Assembly (NCBI RefSeq): GCF_902635505.1
Contig: NC_045428.1
Span: forward strand, 216,498,301 to 216,562,300
Reading direction: 5' to 3'
From: Sarcophilus harrisii
Lineage: Eukaryota; Chordata; Mammalia; Dasyuromorphia; Dasyuridae
DNA length: 64,000 nucleotides
Shown here: one piece after another, positions 12,175 through 23,998 of the stretch
Position numbering within the stretch: position 1 is the stretch's first letter
Layout of the letters: every line of letters begins with the position of its first letter
The notes under the pieces: generated by a model
The model's input: the letters and a program-made list of their open reading frames with translations, nothing else
Databases searched by the model: none
What the model was told of the DNA's origin: nothing
Program-made: the position numbers and the translations under genes

Positions 12175-12245
12175 GAGAGAGAGAGAAACAGAGAGACAGA
12201 GACAGAGAGACAGAGACAGAGACAGAGAGAGACAGAGAAAGGAAT
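12016..12245. repeat. (GAGAGG)n-(GA)n-(GAGACA)n purine microsatellite
   Basis: About 230 bp of polypurine in three blocks: GAGAGG/GGAGAG hexamers (to about 12098), a GA run of about 70 bp (12103-12170), and GAGACA hexamers (12171-12240). The minus-strand frame through it reads as Ser/Leu/Pro repeats and is an artefact. Confidence 0.95.
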
Positions 12246-12469
12246 TAAGGGGAAGGGGGAAATCTACACATGACTTTGTCAAACCCAACACCAACTTCTT
12301 TGTGGTGTAGTGGAGGAATTCTAATTTAGAGGTGTCAGTTGCTGCTCTAATTTGGTTGTACTATCTTGTTGTGAAGATGTGGGCATGGGTATTATAGCTA
12401 CAGCTATAGACGTTCCTGACTGACTTTCTTTGTCTCTCTTTGTCTCTCTTTCTTCTATCTCTATCACAT

Positions 12470-12580
12470 ACATGTGTATTTAGATATGTAGATATTTATA
12501 TATCTGCATACATACATATATGTACACAAACACATACATATACATACATACATATATATATAATGTATTTACATATATAT
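12470..12580. repeat. TA/CA-rich low complexity
   Basis: Interrupted TACATA/TATATA words over about 110 bp. The neighbouring 12246-12470 and 12580-13395 stretches show no gene or recognised repeat, apart from a short (CT)n near 12815-12828. Confidence 0.7.
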
Positions 12581-13399
12581 GCTGACCACACTTATAAATA
12601 ACTAAACATAACAAAATCCTGTTCAATTATAATAAGCAAGCTCAGACCCAAGAAAAGAATTGAGAAAATGCATCTCCTTCCATTTTAGAACACTGACTAC
12701 ATTGTTAGAGAACACTGATGTGTTAGTTATTTTGCTGGGTTTTTCTTTTTCTTTTCAAAATTTGTTTATAACATAGATTTAAAAAAAAACAAACTATTTT
12801 TAGAATTTAAATTCTCTCTCTCTCTCTAGTCCCTACATAAAAAGGCAAAAAATAGAATTCTAAATTGCCCATTTCTAAAATAGAAATAGAAATCTTTGGA
12901 TGGAAATTAGTTTTTTAAGTTTCTCAAACTGAAATTGGTGAAAGTCTTATTCTCCCTAACACGATAATTAGTCAATACAAAGCCTTTAGTTTTTGCAAGA
13001 ACATCTCAAATCTCAATTAGAGGTATATGGTTCCTATTTCAACATGACCAAAACCTTGTTTTGAAAAACATGCCATCATATTTTGTTTTATTTTGATGAA
13101 AATCAAGTGATCTCAATCAGAAGATCAAAATGCTTGCTAATTTCCCACTCCTTCCCTTTCTCAAAACTTCTAATGAATTCACCCTAACCTGAGGGCTGGT
13201 GAAATACTATTGACATGACTCATAGATCCAACCATCCCGGCTGAAGGGATTGTGGAAAATAGAGGAGCAACCAGAGCTCATAGAATCAGGAGAAATTGTC
13301 ACATGAAATTGTGAGAGCAATATAGGAAGAAAGTGTGGTAAACTGCCACAGGAAGATCATAAGATCATGAGGGTCATACTGTAACCATGACACATATCA

Positions 13400-16000
13400 G
13401 GGAAGATACTGAGTTACTGAAACAAATAATTGAATTTTTTGTTTCAAAATGAGAGGATAACTGAAATTAGGTTAACACTTACTATAAGAACTTCAGCCAG
13501 TTGCAGAATATAAAAATAAATCCAAGAAAATAATATTACATTTTCACAGAAATAGACAAATCTATATAATTATAGAAATATTTATTGTTCATTTATAGGT
13601 TGAATAATGTAATAAAAACAACCATTCTACCTAAATTAAATTATTCATTCAGTGCCAGATCAAGCAAATTACCAAAAAAAAATATTTTAGAGAGTGAGAA
13701 AAAAATAATAGCAAAATTTGTCTGTAAGACAAAGGTCAAAAATAGCAATGAAAAAAATAATGTGAAGGCAGGTGGCCAGCAGTATGAGATATCAAACTAT
13801 ATTACTGTCAAGGTTGAAATCTGATATAACTAAGGAAAGAAAGGTCTAAGTTTTAGGGTATATCAATTTATTAACAATGCTTGCCAATTTCATGAGAAAT
13901 CAAGACAAGGCCTCCTTAGCTTGGCACTGGATCCTGAATACAGGCAAAAACAGAGTTTTATGTATTAAAAACAAATAATCAAATAAGACCAATTAATTAA
14001 AAGAAAACAATTAATCAGATATAAAATTAGGTGATCTGATTTCTAATTAGAGGAAGTTGAGAGAAAGATAGCAAATGTGCAATTCCTTGAAATCAGAGGT
14101 ATCTCACTCCTTCCAAATGTCTGTACTTAATCAAAGGAACATAGAAATAATAACTGATTGACCAATATAGGGCCAATTTTCAAATAAGACACATGGGTTG
14201 CTTGAGATAAATAATTGTGAGAAAACCCCTTTGTATTAATCTTCAGATCTGATTGGATTTCTGATTAGCATAACCAAAGTCCTTAGTTAAGGACCCCTAA
14301 GCATCAGGAAGAAGTGATCTAGTGTACTACTCATGCAAGGTGAAGTTTAAACAATGCAGTAAAATTTTCTCATAATTCTTATAATTGAATAAAGTTTTCT
14401 CACAAGATGGAAATTAAACTAGATCTATTATTGAAAAGAATGAGAACTGAGCTAGATCAAGAATTTAGTCACAAGATAGAGTTAATATGATTCATTAAAT
14501 TCCCACAATTTCCTCATTACAAAGTGGTAATCATCAAAACAGTCTAATACTGGCTAAGAAATGGAACTATGTATCAATGGAATATATTAGGTGCACAATG
14601 CACAGTAGTGAATAACCTTACTAATCTAATGTTCAAGAAACTTGAAGATTCAAGGTTTTGAAACTTGAGCTCAGTATTTCACCCCCCCCAAAAAAAAAAT
14701 TACTGGGAAAACGAACACATTTTGGTAGAAACTAGGTATAGACCAAACTCTTAAACTCTATACCAAGATATAGTCAAAATAGTAATGATTTAGAGGTAAA
14801 GAATGATATCATAGGCAAATTAGGGAAGCGTAGAAATTGTTATCTGTTGTGGGCAGAATTTATAACCAAACTAGAGATAAAAACCATTACAGACTGTAAA
14901 ATAGATAGTTTTGATTTCTTTAAATTAAAAAAGATTTTGCACAAATAAAATCAATGAAGCCAAGATTCGAAGGAAAGCAGGAAACTGAGAAATAATATTT
15001 TACCTTAAGTTTCTCTGATAAAAAATATCATTTCTCAAATATGTAGAGAACTGAGTCAAATTTATAAAACTGAATTATTACTCAATTGATTAATGATATA
15101 AAAGGATTTGAACAAGTAGTTTTCAGAAGAAATCAAATTTACAATCATTTTAAAATGCTATAACTTACAATTCATTAGAACAGTCCAAATTAAAACAGGT
15201 CTAAGGTATTGCTTCACACCTATCAGATTGATTAATGTGACAGAAAAGGAAAATGACAAACATTTAAGAGTATGTAGAAAACTGGGGACACTAATGCACA
15301 GCTGATAGAGTTGTGAATTGATCCAACCATTCTAGAGGGCAATTTGGAACTATATACAAGGAGATATAAAACTTTGACCCAGAAATACTAGTTCTCTATT
15401 TCAAAGATAGATAAGAAAAAGGACCTATATACACAACAATACTTATAATGTCTCTTTTTTTGTGGTGGCATTGAGACTGGAAATTGAGAAGGTAGCCATC
15501 AATTGGGAAAATACCTAAAAAAATTATGGTATATGATTGTGATAGAATACTATTGTGCTTTAAAAAATAGTAATTTAAATTCTTTCAGAAAAACATAGGA
15601 AGACTTGCATGAACTGATACAAAATGAGCAGACCCAAGAAAATAGTGAAGATACTAATAGCAATTAAAATGATCAACTATGAAAGACTTAGCTATTCTCA
15701 AGAATACAATCATCCAAGACAATTTCAAAGGAATTGTAATGAAATATGGTATCCACTTCTATTAAAGAACTGATAGAATCAGATTTCAAACAAACAAACA
15801 ACTTTCTTATTTTTCTGAGGGGGGGTCTGTAATATAGTTAAGGCTGGGAAATGTTGACTATACATGTGCAATCAATGTAAATTTACTTGCCTCCTCAAGG
15901 AAGGGAGGAGGGAGGTAAAGAAGAAGAGAATTTTGAACTAAACTTTTTAAATTAATGCTAAAAAAATTTACATTTAATTGAGGGAAAATAACTATAAAGA
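13400..16000 (+). mobile_element. old L1 LINE, sense (copy C), split by an LTR
   Basis: ORF2 sequence runs left to right. The 13585-13805 part matches the region after the reverse-transcriptase core (ATAAAAACAACCATTCTACC; LNYSFSARSSKL). It resumes at 14521 in the middle of the same domain (ATCATCAAAACAGTCTAATACTGGCTAAG). Then come the tail domains (GTCAAAATAGTAATGATTTAG; AACTGGGGACACTAATGCAC near 15282) and a 3' UTR to about 16000. It is far more diverged than the copies at 43.6 and 60.6 kb, so it is one of the oldest L1s here. The LTR at 13806-14516 is a later insertion. Confidence 0.82.
13806..14516 (+). mobile_element. probable solo LTR 3 (ERV) inside L1 copy C
   Basis: A 711-bp unit with TGTCAAGG at the left and TTTCCTCA at the right is flanked by TTAC (13802-13805 and 14517-14520). 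The L1 text is continuous across it (ACTATATTAC | CATCAAAACAGTC context), so this is a clean insertion. AATAAA at about 14388 suggests plus orientation. A 4-bp duplication fits a class I ERV, but the extra shared A leaves 5 bp (class III) possible. No internal viral sequence remains. Confidence 0.7.
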
Positions 16001-17930
16001 GAATTAGTTTGCAATTTGCAAAAAAATTTTTGTGTACTGCAAATTAGATATGATGTTTCTCTCAAACATGCAAAGGATACTGCAATGGGAACATTTTCAG
16101 AACTCTAAATAAGAAAAAAAAGACAAAAATAAAAAAGCCCAAGAATTCATGTTCTGCCTAACACAAAATTCAAATTGGGTTTATAACATTTAGAGTCTAA
16201 ACTTTGCGAAATGGGTTCTTCCAAACCTCATTACAGGGGCTTTCACTACTCAGATAAGAAAGGGTACAGAAACTTGTTTTGCCCAAATTGCTTCACATAC
16301 TTTTGAACAGTCTATAGTTATCCAAGATATGATTTGAGGAATTCAGTGCAGAGAGGAAGTGTGCTTATAAAAGAGAAGCAAGTGGCATGTCACCAATTCT
16401 GAACATGTTTTGCTCTGATGAACTTGGCACTGTGTAATTGTCAGCACAGAGTTAAACAGGAAATTTCAAAAATAGTTTCATCTCTGACTATATGTCAGTA
16501 CCAGTCATGGTATTCTGCTCTGGGATTGAGATTAGCATTTTTTTCTGAAGTATGAAATCAATTAGATTGATGTGATTCACATCCATCAACTTGAAATATT
16601 AGAAAGACTTCACAACAAATGAGAAACGTCACATATTCTGAAATGAAGACTAAAGTAGTGTCAAATTAAGAGACTTCAAACTGTTGACTCTTGCAAGATC
16701 ACTTCCTGGGTAAAGTGCTTTGACAAATAAGTAACTGTCAATATTTTTTGACTTTAAAGAAATTCCATGCTAAGATGAAGGTAAGCAGACTGAGTTTTAT
16801 TTCCTTTACATTTTTAATTGGTAATGTGTAAGGATTGCCTATGCTTTGTACCAACAGTTCTGCATGTATGGAGATAGGGGAGTATTGGTGGGAAAAAATG
16901 ATGGAAGAAGTAGATTAAAGAAGTTGAATATTAAGGTAAAGTTCCATCTTTCTTTAGGGGTGCATTAAATAAAAGAGAGCTCAGAATTAATAAAAGTCTA
17001 AAAGCATTAGAAGGAATGCATAAATTAGGTATGCAATGGTCTATGAGTTGTCACTAAGTCACTAGGGACATTTCTTTATAACATTCTGAAGAAATTGATC
17101 TGCCAGAAGGATTTTCTCCTGAAGAAATCTTGCACTTCTTGAAGATAGACAAATACAGCCAAATAAACAAAGATTGGAAAGATGATAAAAACATTTTACC
17201 TGGTATCTAATCTGAGACCAAAATTCTCTGTAATAACTTTGTTTAGAAATCTGTGTCATGTATGTCTCTTTATCAGTTGTAGTTATTCCACAAAGATCCC
17301 AATAGGAACATTCTACAGATAACTAGATCCTAATTTTGCAAATTTATAATTAAAAAAGGGACTATGTACATAGATATGGGTATCAATAGGGGTTGATGAA
17401 ACAAAACAACTGTGCTTTTATTTTTCCAAATTATGGGATGAGATTTTATATTTTTGATTGATTTTTTAATGTATCTTCAAGTAGTTAGAGATATGTCATT
17501 TTTTTTTCTTTAAAAAAATTATTTAGCAATGCTTTAAAAAAAAAGCCCAACTCTGTTACCTTCCAGTGACGGTCTATTACTATTCCTTTAACATAATCTT
17601 CCCTTTTACAAAGAAATAAGTTTAAACAAAAAAATCTAACAGATATAGATGCTGCTTATCTATGCTGAGAGAGGTAGGATATATTTCCAAGAGCCAGCAA
17701 AGCAGACTTCTGGGACTGTAGTGTAGATATATCTGTTGGTCAAAAAACCTATTCCAACCAAGTTCTTAATGTAATTTTCAAATAAGTATTCACTAAATGT
17801 CTGTTGACGAGCTTTGCTATTTTTTTAAATGAACCAGAGAAATCCTGCTCTAATTCTTTATTTTGATTAAAAAACTTAATCTACCTTCTGTTTCAGAACT
17901 TTAAAGACTATACAAACAAATATTCAGAAA
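16001..17930. other. unclassified single-copy-looking DNA
   Basis: No repeat family recognised and no long open frame. It holds a TATAAAAG word at about 16365 and a strong 5' splice-site-like AAG|GTAAGC at 16778-16786. These are discussed as a weak observation and are not called as a gene. Confidence 0.35.
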
Positions 17931-17934
17931 AAAT

Positions 17935-18215
17935 TCAGACTTGGAGTTAGGGGAGATAGGATTTGAAGAATTTGAGTTCTATAGCTGACACTTATTAATT
18001 CTTTTATTTAACTTCTCTGAGTCTCAATTTCTTTACATGTAGAATGAGCAAGACAATATCTGTCTTATTTATGTCATAGGGTTATTATAAGGATCAAATG
18101 GAATGACACAGGATGTCTCCAAAGTCTTACTGACATTTTTAGCTTCTAAAGCTTAAATGCATAGAAAAAGGGCCTTATAAACTTTAAAATGATATATGTT
18201 GGTTGTTATAATATT
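17935..18215 (+). mobile_element. MIR SINE interrupted by a mariner-type fragment
   Basis: MIR words CTTCTCTGAGTCTCAATTTC (about 18012) and GGATCAAATGGAATGACA are followed by the palindromic half-element at 18111-18157. The MIR 3' end (CTTATAAACTTTAAAATGATATATG, about 18172-18200) then resumes. Confidence 0.7.
18111..18157. mobile_element. half of a mariner-type palindromic MITE
   Basis: GTCTCCAAAGTCTTACTGAC...TTTAGCTTCTAAAGCTTAAA matches the left half and centre of the element at 60222-60305 (GTTCCAGAAGTCTTAGTGCA...AAGCTT). The right terminal repeat is missing or fully decayed. Confidence 0.6.
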
Positions 18216-18254
18216 CTCTCAAAAGTTTTACATATAAAAAGTGCTGTTTGTTTA

Positions 18255-18305
18255 TAGTTGTTGTTCATCCTTCATTCTCAAAAAGAACCAAAGATGTCAA
18301 GAGTA
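18255..18305 (-). mobile_element. RTE-type 3' tail fragment
   Basis: GTTGTTCATCCTTCATTCTC followed by AAAAAGAACCAAAGATGTCA is the complement of the tail also seen at 21470-21672, 49207-49375 and 63440-63930. Only the terminal 50 bp are recognisable. Confidence 0.6.
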
Positions 18306-18814
18306 GGCTGCTATAGATCTAGCATCTCCAGAATAAGGAGTTATGTAGAGAAATCAGGAAGAAATAAGTGGCAATATAATAATTTGCATTTTAAAGTTCT
18401 ATCTACTCTGAACATGATTGAAAGTGACATATGTATCATTTTATCCTTGAAAAATAAAAAAATAATTGAAACATGGTAGACTGAAAAAACATAATCCAGA
18501 GCTATTCAGCAAGTTTGAGAATCCTATGATATGGTTTTATATTGAATGACTCATTTTGTTTACTTCACATCAACCTAACCAGAATATAGATATTTTCACT
18601 GTTATGTGAAGAAAGAACTCAAAGCACTAGGTCATTTCCTGATTATGGGTAACCAATGAAACCTAAAAGGTTTGTTTAAAGATATAAAGATTTGCAGTTT
18701 TGAGGTCTTGTAAAGAAAGCACTTACCATCTCTGGACTTCAGTGTTTTTATATGTAAAGTTAAGGAGTGGAATGTTCTATCAATCTATAATTCTAAATAA
18801 AGAATAATCCAATA

Positions 18815-18956
18815 TAAGCAGATAGGTGGTGCAGTGGTTAGAGCACCAGTCCTGAAGTCAGGAGGACTTGAGTTCAAATCCGACCTCAGACACTTAACAC
18901 TTCCTCCTTTGTGACCCAAGGAAAGTCATTTAACCCCAATTGCCTCAACAACAAAA
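18815..18956 (+). mobile_element. marsupial tRNA-derived SINE with target duplication
   Basis: Carries AGGTGGTGCAGTGGTTAGAG, then GAAGTCAGGAGGACTTGAGTTCAAATCC (tRNA-like A- and B-box regions), and ends AATTGCCTCAACAACAAAAA. It is flanked by a 16-bp duplication with one mismatch, AAAGAATAATCCARTA (18799-18814 and 18957-18972). Full-length for this family. I would call it WSINE/MAR-type, but the subfamily name is uncertain. Confidence 0.9.
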
Positions 18957-18974
18957 AAAGAATAATCCAGTAAA

Positions 18975-20025
18975 TAAATATATCAGTTGCAACCATTGTC
19001 TAAGCAGCACAGTTCTTGGATTGCCAGTCTCAATTCACTTTCTGAAGGTTTATCTTGATTGTATTCAGGTTGTCTTTTGGGAATTTCGTAATTCAGCTTT
19101 TGTCCTCATTTCTTTCTTTAAAATTTCTTTTCCTTTCCATGCAAGGATGTAAGCTAACAAAATAATGAATATGTCAGGCCGTATTTAACATGACAAAAGC
19201 CACAAAAATACTCAAGACCATAAACTTGAAGCCTATTTGGTGGGTCCTAGGGACCTGTAAGGTCACTTCAGACCACTCCCAATCACATAGAGAAAATAAT
19301 TCAGTTGTTTAGGGAGCCAAGCAACTCTTTATTGCCCTCTGGAGAACCTCTATTTTCCAATAACTCATGTAGTCCTCCTGACATTTTAGTACCCTGAGAA
19401 CAGTGCTCCTTTTGGCAAGAAAGAATTTGGGGTTTCTAAACAGCCAATCAATATTGCTGTGAGTCCCATGTTCCATCAGGATATACACATGATTCAGAAT
19501 ACCAGAAAAGAGTTATGTCCTTTTTGTGCATCCACATTGTGACTTCCTGCTATGCTGATCCATTTTTCCCTTTCTATCTATATCTAGCAAGAGAACTCCC
19601 TCTCCTTCAGTGGCTCCATATAACTCTAATTCCTCCATGCCTATGGCACTCTAAAGGACCATATAATTCCACAAATGCAAAGGCATCCCTTAGAACTTAT
19701 ATCTGTACATGTCTCCATCTCCTTTCTCTCTACATTTCCCTGTCTTTAAAGTTCAAATACAAGGATGTAGCTCAAGTGTACAAATTATGCACAAACTTGA
19801 GTCAGGGAAAAAATCTCCTATGTAAATAAATGAGGATTCTGAAGAAGAGTATATTCCTAGTATAGAGATTTTACATTCCATTAAATAGAAACAAAAGGAT
19901 TGAAAAGATTATTTGTTTTATCCTGAAGCATATATTTTCATGGTGGTTCTGTGGATGTATCAACATACAAATTAGAATAAGAGTCTGAAATCTGTTAAAA
20001 AAAAAGTATAGAAGTTGTGAGGGGG
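18975..20025. other. unclassified; no gene seen
   Basis: The 19180-19500 part has LTR-like composition and a complement AATAAA (TTTATTGCC near 19330), but no paired TG/CA ends with a duplication were found. The 104-codon frame at 19515-19829 has no recognisable domain. Confidence 0.3.
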
Positions 20026-20026
20026 A

Positions 20027-20027
20027 G

Positions 20028-20076
<49 letters not shown>

Positions 20077-20155
20077 TACAGACATAGACAGACAGACAGA
20101 GACAGAGAAAGAAGAGAGAGAAAATGATAGATAGATAGATGGATAGATGAATGGG
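20027..20155. repeat. (GA)n/(GACA)n/(GATA)n microsatellite
   Basis: A run of GA dinucleotides (20030-20075), then GACA/GACAGA words, then ATAGATAGATGGATAGATGAATGG. Simple repeat with successive motif changes. Confidence 0.95.
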
Positions 20156-20589
20156 TCAATGGATGTCGAAATTAATATAGCAAGTGAATATACTACTAAT
20201 TGTTAATACTACTGTCTCTATATTATTTATTGTTTATTTATACTTTCATTACAATTTTATTTAGGTGTGTCTCTTCATGGCATGAAGATGGACCTTAGTT
20301 CTCAAAAATTCCTTTCAGTAACCATAAGCTCCAGAAAGTCCTTCCAAGCTGGAAAGACTTAAAATATGACTTAAAGTGAGGGCCTGGACACAAAAAAATT
20401 CATGATAAAGCTATCTATAGAGCAATAGTATTCTTTCTGCTTTATAGAAATGAAAGGGTAGTATATTGAAAGCATCTGGCTTGAGTGAGAAAATATTTCT
20501 AAGGCTTACTCTTGGTTCTGATATTTCTCTTATTGTAACCTGTGCAAATCAAATCAAAATACAATTTAAACACAAAAAGTACTTTAATA

Positions 20590-20905
20590 GTAAAAATTTC
20601 CCATTTTACAGATAATAAAACTGAGTCCCAGTATAACAGAATGACCTGTTTACAAGTAATGTTAGTAGCTAGCATTTATATAGTGCTTCAAGGCTTGCAC
20701 AGAGCTTTACAAATTTATCTCATTTCATCCTTACAACAACCCTGTAAAGTAGGTTACTATTATTATCCATAGGATATCTGAAGCAGACTAGGTCATATAA
20801 CTCCCAGGGTTACATAAGTATTAAGTGTCTGAGGTGGGATATGAATTCAGGTCTTCCTGATTCCACAACCAGTGTCATAGCCACTGTATCACTTAACGAC
20901 TTCTA
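20590..20905 (-). mobile_element. MIR SINE copies, antisense
   Basis: Complement MIR words: ACAGATAATAAAACTGAGTCCCAG (20612), then AGCATTTATATAGTGCTTCAAGG...CATTTCATCCTTACAACAACCCTG and GAATTCAGGTCTTCCTGATTCC (20842). The first block looks cut by the second, so two overlapping insertions are likely. The 20160-20590 stretch on the left is unclassified. Confidence 0.75.
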
Positions 20906-21469
20906 ATTTTTGCAAAATGATCATTTGAGATCATTGTCTTAAATGTGAAGATAGATGAGCATAGACTTTTATTGCACACTTCAGAAATGTTGTCTGAAAG
21001 AACTTCCTATTTCCTCCCAGACTTAAAAGAAAATTGGCAAAAGCCCAAACACGTAAACTTTTTCTTCATTTTTTTCTTAGATTATTCTACAATCAGTTTC
21101 ATATTTTGCTTTTCTGGCAATGTTGGTCACTATCTCTATAAAGAAGATAGAGCAACATCAATAATTTTGTGCCTTTTAAAATGTGTATCTTACAAGGAGA
21201 TCCCTTGGAAACTGCACTAAAAGGTGTTTTAAACAATATTCTGTTATAGAATATGCTAAATTTGAAGCAAGCACAAAGGTCATATGGTTTCTTTGTAGCT
21301 CAGTTAGTGGTATCTATTGTATTTAGGTTACTCATATTTTCCATTGTATTTTTGAGGGACTCTCAAATCTCTAGCAGTTCTCATGGTGCAGCATTTTTAG
21401 GTAATAATGGACAACTGGGAGGTAAAAAAGGATGTTTCCATTACTTTTATTCATGTTAGTAAATCTAAA

Positions 21470-21672
21470 AACTGGGAAATAGTTTTAAAAAGTCAAAGTG
21501 CCATAGCCAGTCATCCTGACCTGTCTGACCACTGCATAATGATCACTCTGGAGGAGAAAGTAAAGCTGATGACTTTGCAGAACCCTGTCTCATTTAATCC
21601 GATTCACTTTCAAGTAATTCCCCGATGCCATTGGTTCTCTTCAAAAATGAAGAGTGAACAACAAAGAACTAA
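21470..21672 (+). mobile_element. RTE-type LINE/SINE 3' end
   Basis: CCAGTCATCCTGACC near 21510, CTCTGGAGGAGAAAGTAAAGC near 21546, then TTGGTTCTCTTCAAAAATGAAGAGTGAACAACAA at the terminus. The same order is found antisense at 49207-49375 and sense at 63440-63930. The 20910-21470 stretch before it is unclassified. Confidence 0.65.
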
Positions 21673-21689
21673 AATATCAATAGAGTGAG

Positions 21690-22470
21690 AACCATATGTG
21701 TAGAGAGAATCCACATGGGAGGGAGGCCACATGTGTAGCTTAAAAGGAAACAGAATAGACATCTCCCTTCCTCCAAGGGAGACTTTCACTCCTTCCAGGA
21801 AGGGGGAAGTAAAAGATTGGAGTTAAGGCCCACCACATAGCTCTCCTTAGACAGAGGGGGGTACTGGGCTAGACTATATGTATTTGTTCTTTAAATATTG
21901 TTCATCTTGGGAATATGACTGGATTCAAGCTAACTTTTGATTACTGTCATTTTGGGAAGCAGGGGGATCCCAAGCTGTATAACCAAGGTTTGATCCCTTT
22001 CCCACCAAATACCAGTTCCATAATGAACACACATAATAAATAGTAAAGAAATCCATTTATCCAAATTATAGCAAGAAAAAAATAAGAGAAGGTATATGTA
22101 GGTGAGTATATACCAAATAATATAGAGTGAAGGAGCTCTCCCATTGGAAACAAGAAAATTAGCTCAGCTAAAAGAGTCTAGGAGCTTATCTAAGGGGAAT
22201 TTCCTTAAAGTCTCTGGACTTGCAAGCAGGCAATAGGAATATTTTGGAGACTGCCTGCCCCTCTCAAGTCTTCCAAGTCCTTTCTCTTAGTGATCTCAAG
22301 TAGGTTTGTCTTATTTCATCTTCTTTCTCAAAGATGGAAGCCATCCAAATGGTAGGCAAAGAAGCCTTGGAGAGTCCCTAAGGAGGACTTCCAGTTGAGT
22401 TCCCAAAGAGGAAGTGATAAGAGCTGTGCTCTCTGTCTCTCAATAATTCCTCCCCTCCCCTCCTCCCCCT
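21690..22470. other. unclassified element-like block
   Basis: About 780 bp with a composition unlike its neighbours (CCTTCCTCCAAGGGAG, CTGCCTGCCCCTCTC, CCTCCCCTCCCCTCCTCCCCCTGCTCC). It resembles an LTR or internal repeat, but I could not fix termini or a duplication, and no protein is visible. The following 22475-22735 is unclassified AT-rich DNA. Confidence 0.3.
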
Positions 22471-23301
22471 GCTCCTCAGTCAAGGCAATGTTTTCATTTC
22501 CAACAATAATAAGATTATCATATGAATATGCTTTTAAACCAGAGTTAAATTTATATCCAAGAAGTACTCTGTAGCCAGATCAAACCACCTAAAGTTTACT
22601 GTAATATTTTCAATGTGAGTATTCACACTTTGGAAATCAGTAAAGCTATAAATCAGGGCTTGATTTCTTGTTTTTCTGATTATTGAAACATATTTTAAAA
22701 TGGTAAAAAAAAAAAGATAATGTTAGGCATTAAGGTGGAGCATTTATTAGAAAGTTACTATGTTCCAGAGCCTATCCCAAGTTCTGGGAATACAAAGAAA
22801 GGAAAAACTAAACCCTGTATATAAAGAGCTGACTTTATAGCACTTGTAAGTAACAAGGTATTTACAAGACGTTTACAGAGTAAATGGAAACCTTAGAGAA
22901 GAGGCTGGGGTTATCGGCAGAATATCTATTGCAGCAGGTGGGATTTGAACTTAGGATTTGAACTGGTGAGCTAAGAGGTGTTAGTGAGGTGGCAGATCAT
23001 TTTCCATGAAGGGAATGGCCAACAAAAAATACACAGACAGAAGATGAAACACTCTAAAAGAGGAATAGTAAATGGGTCAAGGTAGTTGGATTGTAGAGTG
23101 GGTGGAGGAAGGTGATGTATGAAAAGAATTAAGAGGTAGGAAGGATCTAGATTTTAAAGAGCTTTAAATGACAATAAACTTAACATTTGATCCTGTAAGT
23201 AATAAAGGTTACTAGGATTTATTGTGTGTTGAATGGAAGGTGACATGATCAGACTATGATTTTAGAAAAGTAGCTTTGGTTTCTGAGTGAAAAATAGATT
23301 G

Positions 23302-23488
23302 GAGGGCAGCTAGGTGGCCCAGTGGATAGAGCACCAGCCTTGAAGTCAGGAGGACCTGAGTTCAAATCTGACCTCAGACACTTAACACTTCCTGGCTGTG
23401 TGACCCTGGGCAAGTCACTTAACCCCACTTGCCTCAGAAGAAAGAAAGAAAGGAAGGAAGAAAGGAAGAAAGAAAGAAAGAAAGAAAG
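23302..23488 (+). mobile_element. marsupial tRNA-derived SINE with perfect 13-bp duplication
   Basis: Starts GAGGGCAGCTAGGTGGCCCAG, carries GATAGAGCACCAGCCTTGAAG and CTGTGTGACCCTGGGCAAGTCACTTAACC, and ends in an AAAG/GAAG tail instead of pure A. GAAAAATAGATTG flanks both sides (23289-23301 and 23489-23501). Sequence close to the family consensus and intact duplication make it one of the youngest SINEs here. Confidence 0.93.
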
Positions 23489-23924
23489 GAAAAATAGATT
23501 GTTGGATGAGGAAAGACTTGAAGAAGACCATCTAGATAGATATTACAAAAGTCCAATCAAGAAGTGAGAAGAGACTGCTTGCATATATATAGAAAACAAG
23601 ACATGTGTATATATGACAACATGCATATATGTTGTAAAAATAGAAATGACAAAATTTACCAATGTATTGGATATGTAGAGTAAGAATGAGGAATTGATGA
23701 TAACATTATAACTTCAAGCCAGGATGACTAGAAAGATGGTAGGACCTTGATAATAATAGAGTAGCTGGGAAACGGTGGAGGGGTTATAACGAAAGATAAT
23801 GAGTTCTGTTTTGGACATGCTGAAATTGAAATATCTACAGGACATCCGGTTCCCCATGTGTAAAAGGAAATTAGTAATGTATTATAATTAAGGAGAAAGA
23901 CTCAGACTACATTGAACTCATGGA

Positions 23925-23998
23925 AGCTAATGAGAATAAGTTATCTAATAAGTGAGATTGGGAGCTAATGAGAATAAGTTATCTAATAAGTGAGATAG
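23925..23998. repeat. 38-bp tandem duplication
   Basis: The 34-bp block starting AGCTAATGAGAATAAGTTAT is present at 23925-23958 and again, identical, at 23963-23996 (period 38). It lies in old L2 sequence, so the exact identity points to a recent local duplication. Confidence 0.9.

Noticed and set aside
11947-12294. 115-codon minus-strand frame rich in Ser, Leu and Pro
   Set aside because: It is the translation of the purine microsatellite; no domain and no start context.
13585-13824. 79-codon plus frame
   Set aside because: Part of old L1 ORF2 running into the LTR; not a separate gene.
19180-19500. possible LTR from composition and a complement AATAAA
   Set aside because: No matched TG/CA ends with a target duplication could be found.
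23302-23380. tRNA-like A and B boxes
   Set aside because: They belong to the tRNA-derived SINE head; no cloverleaf with intact acceptor stem, so not a tRNA gene.
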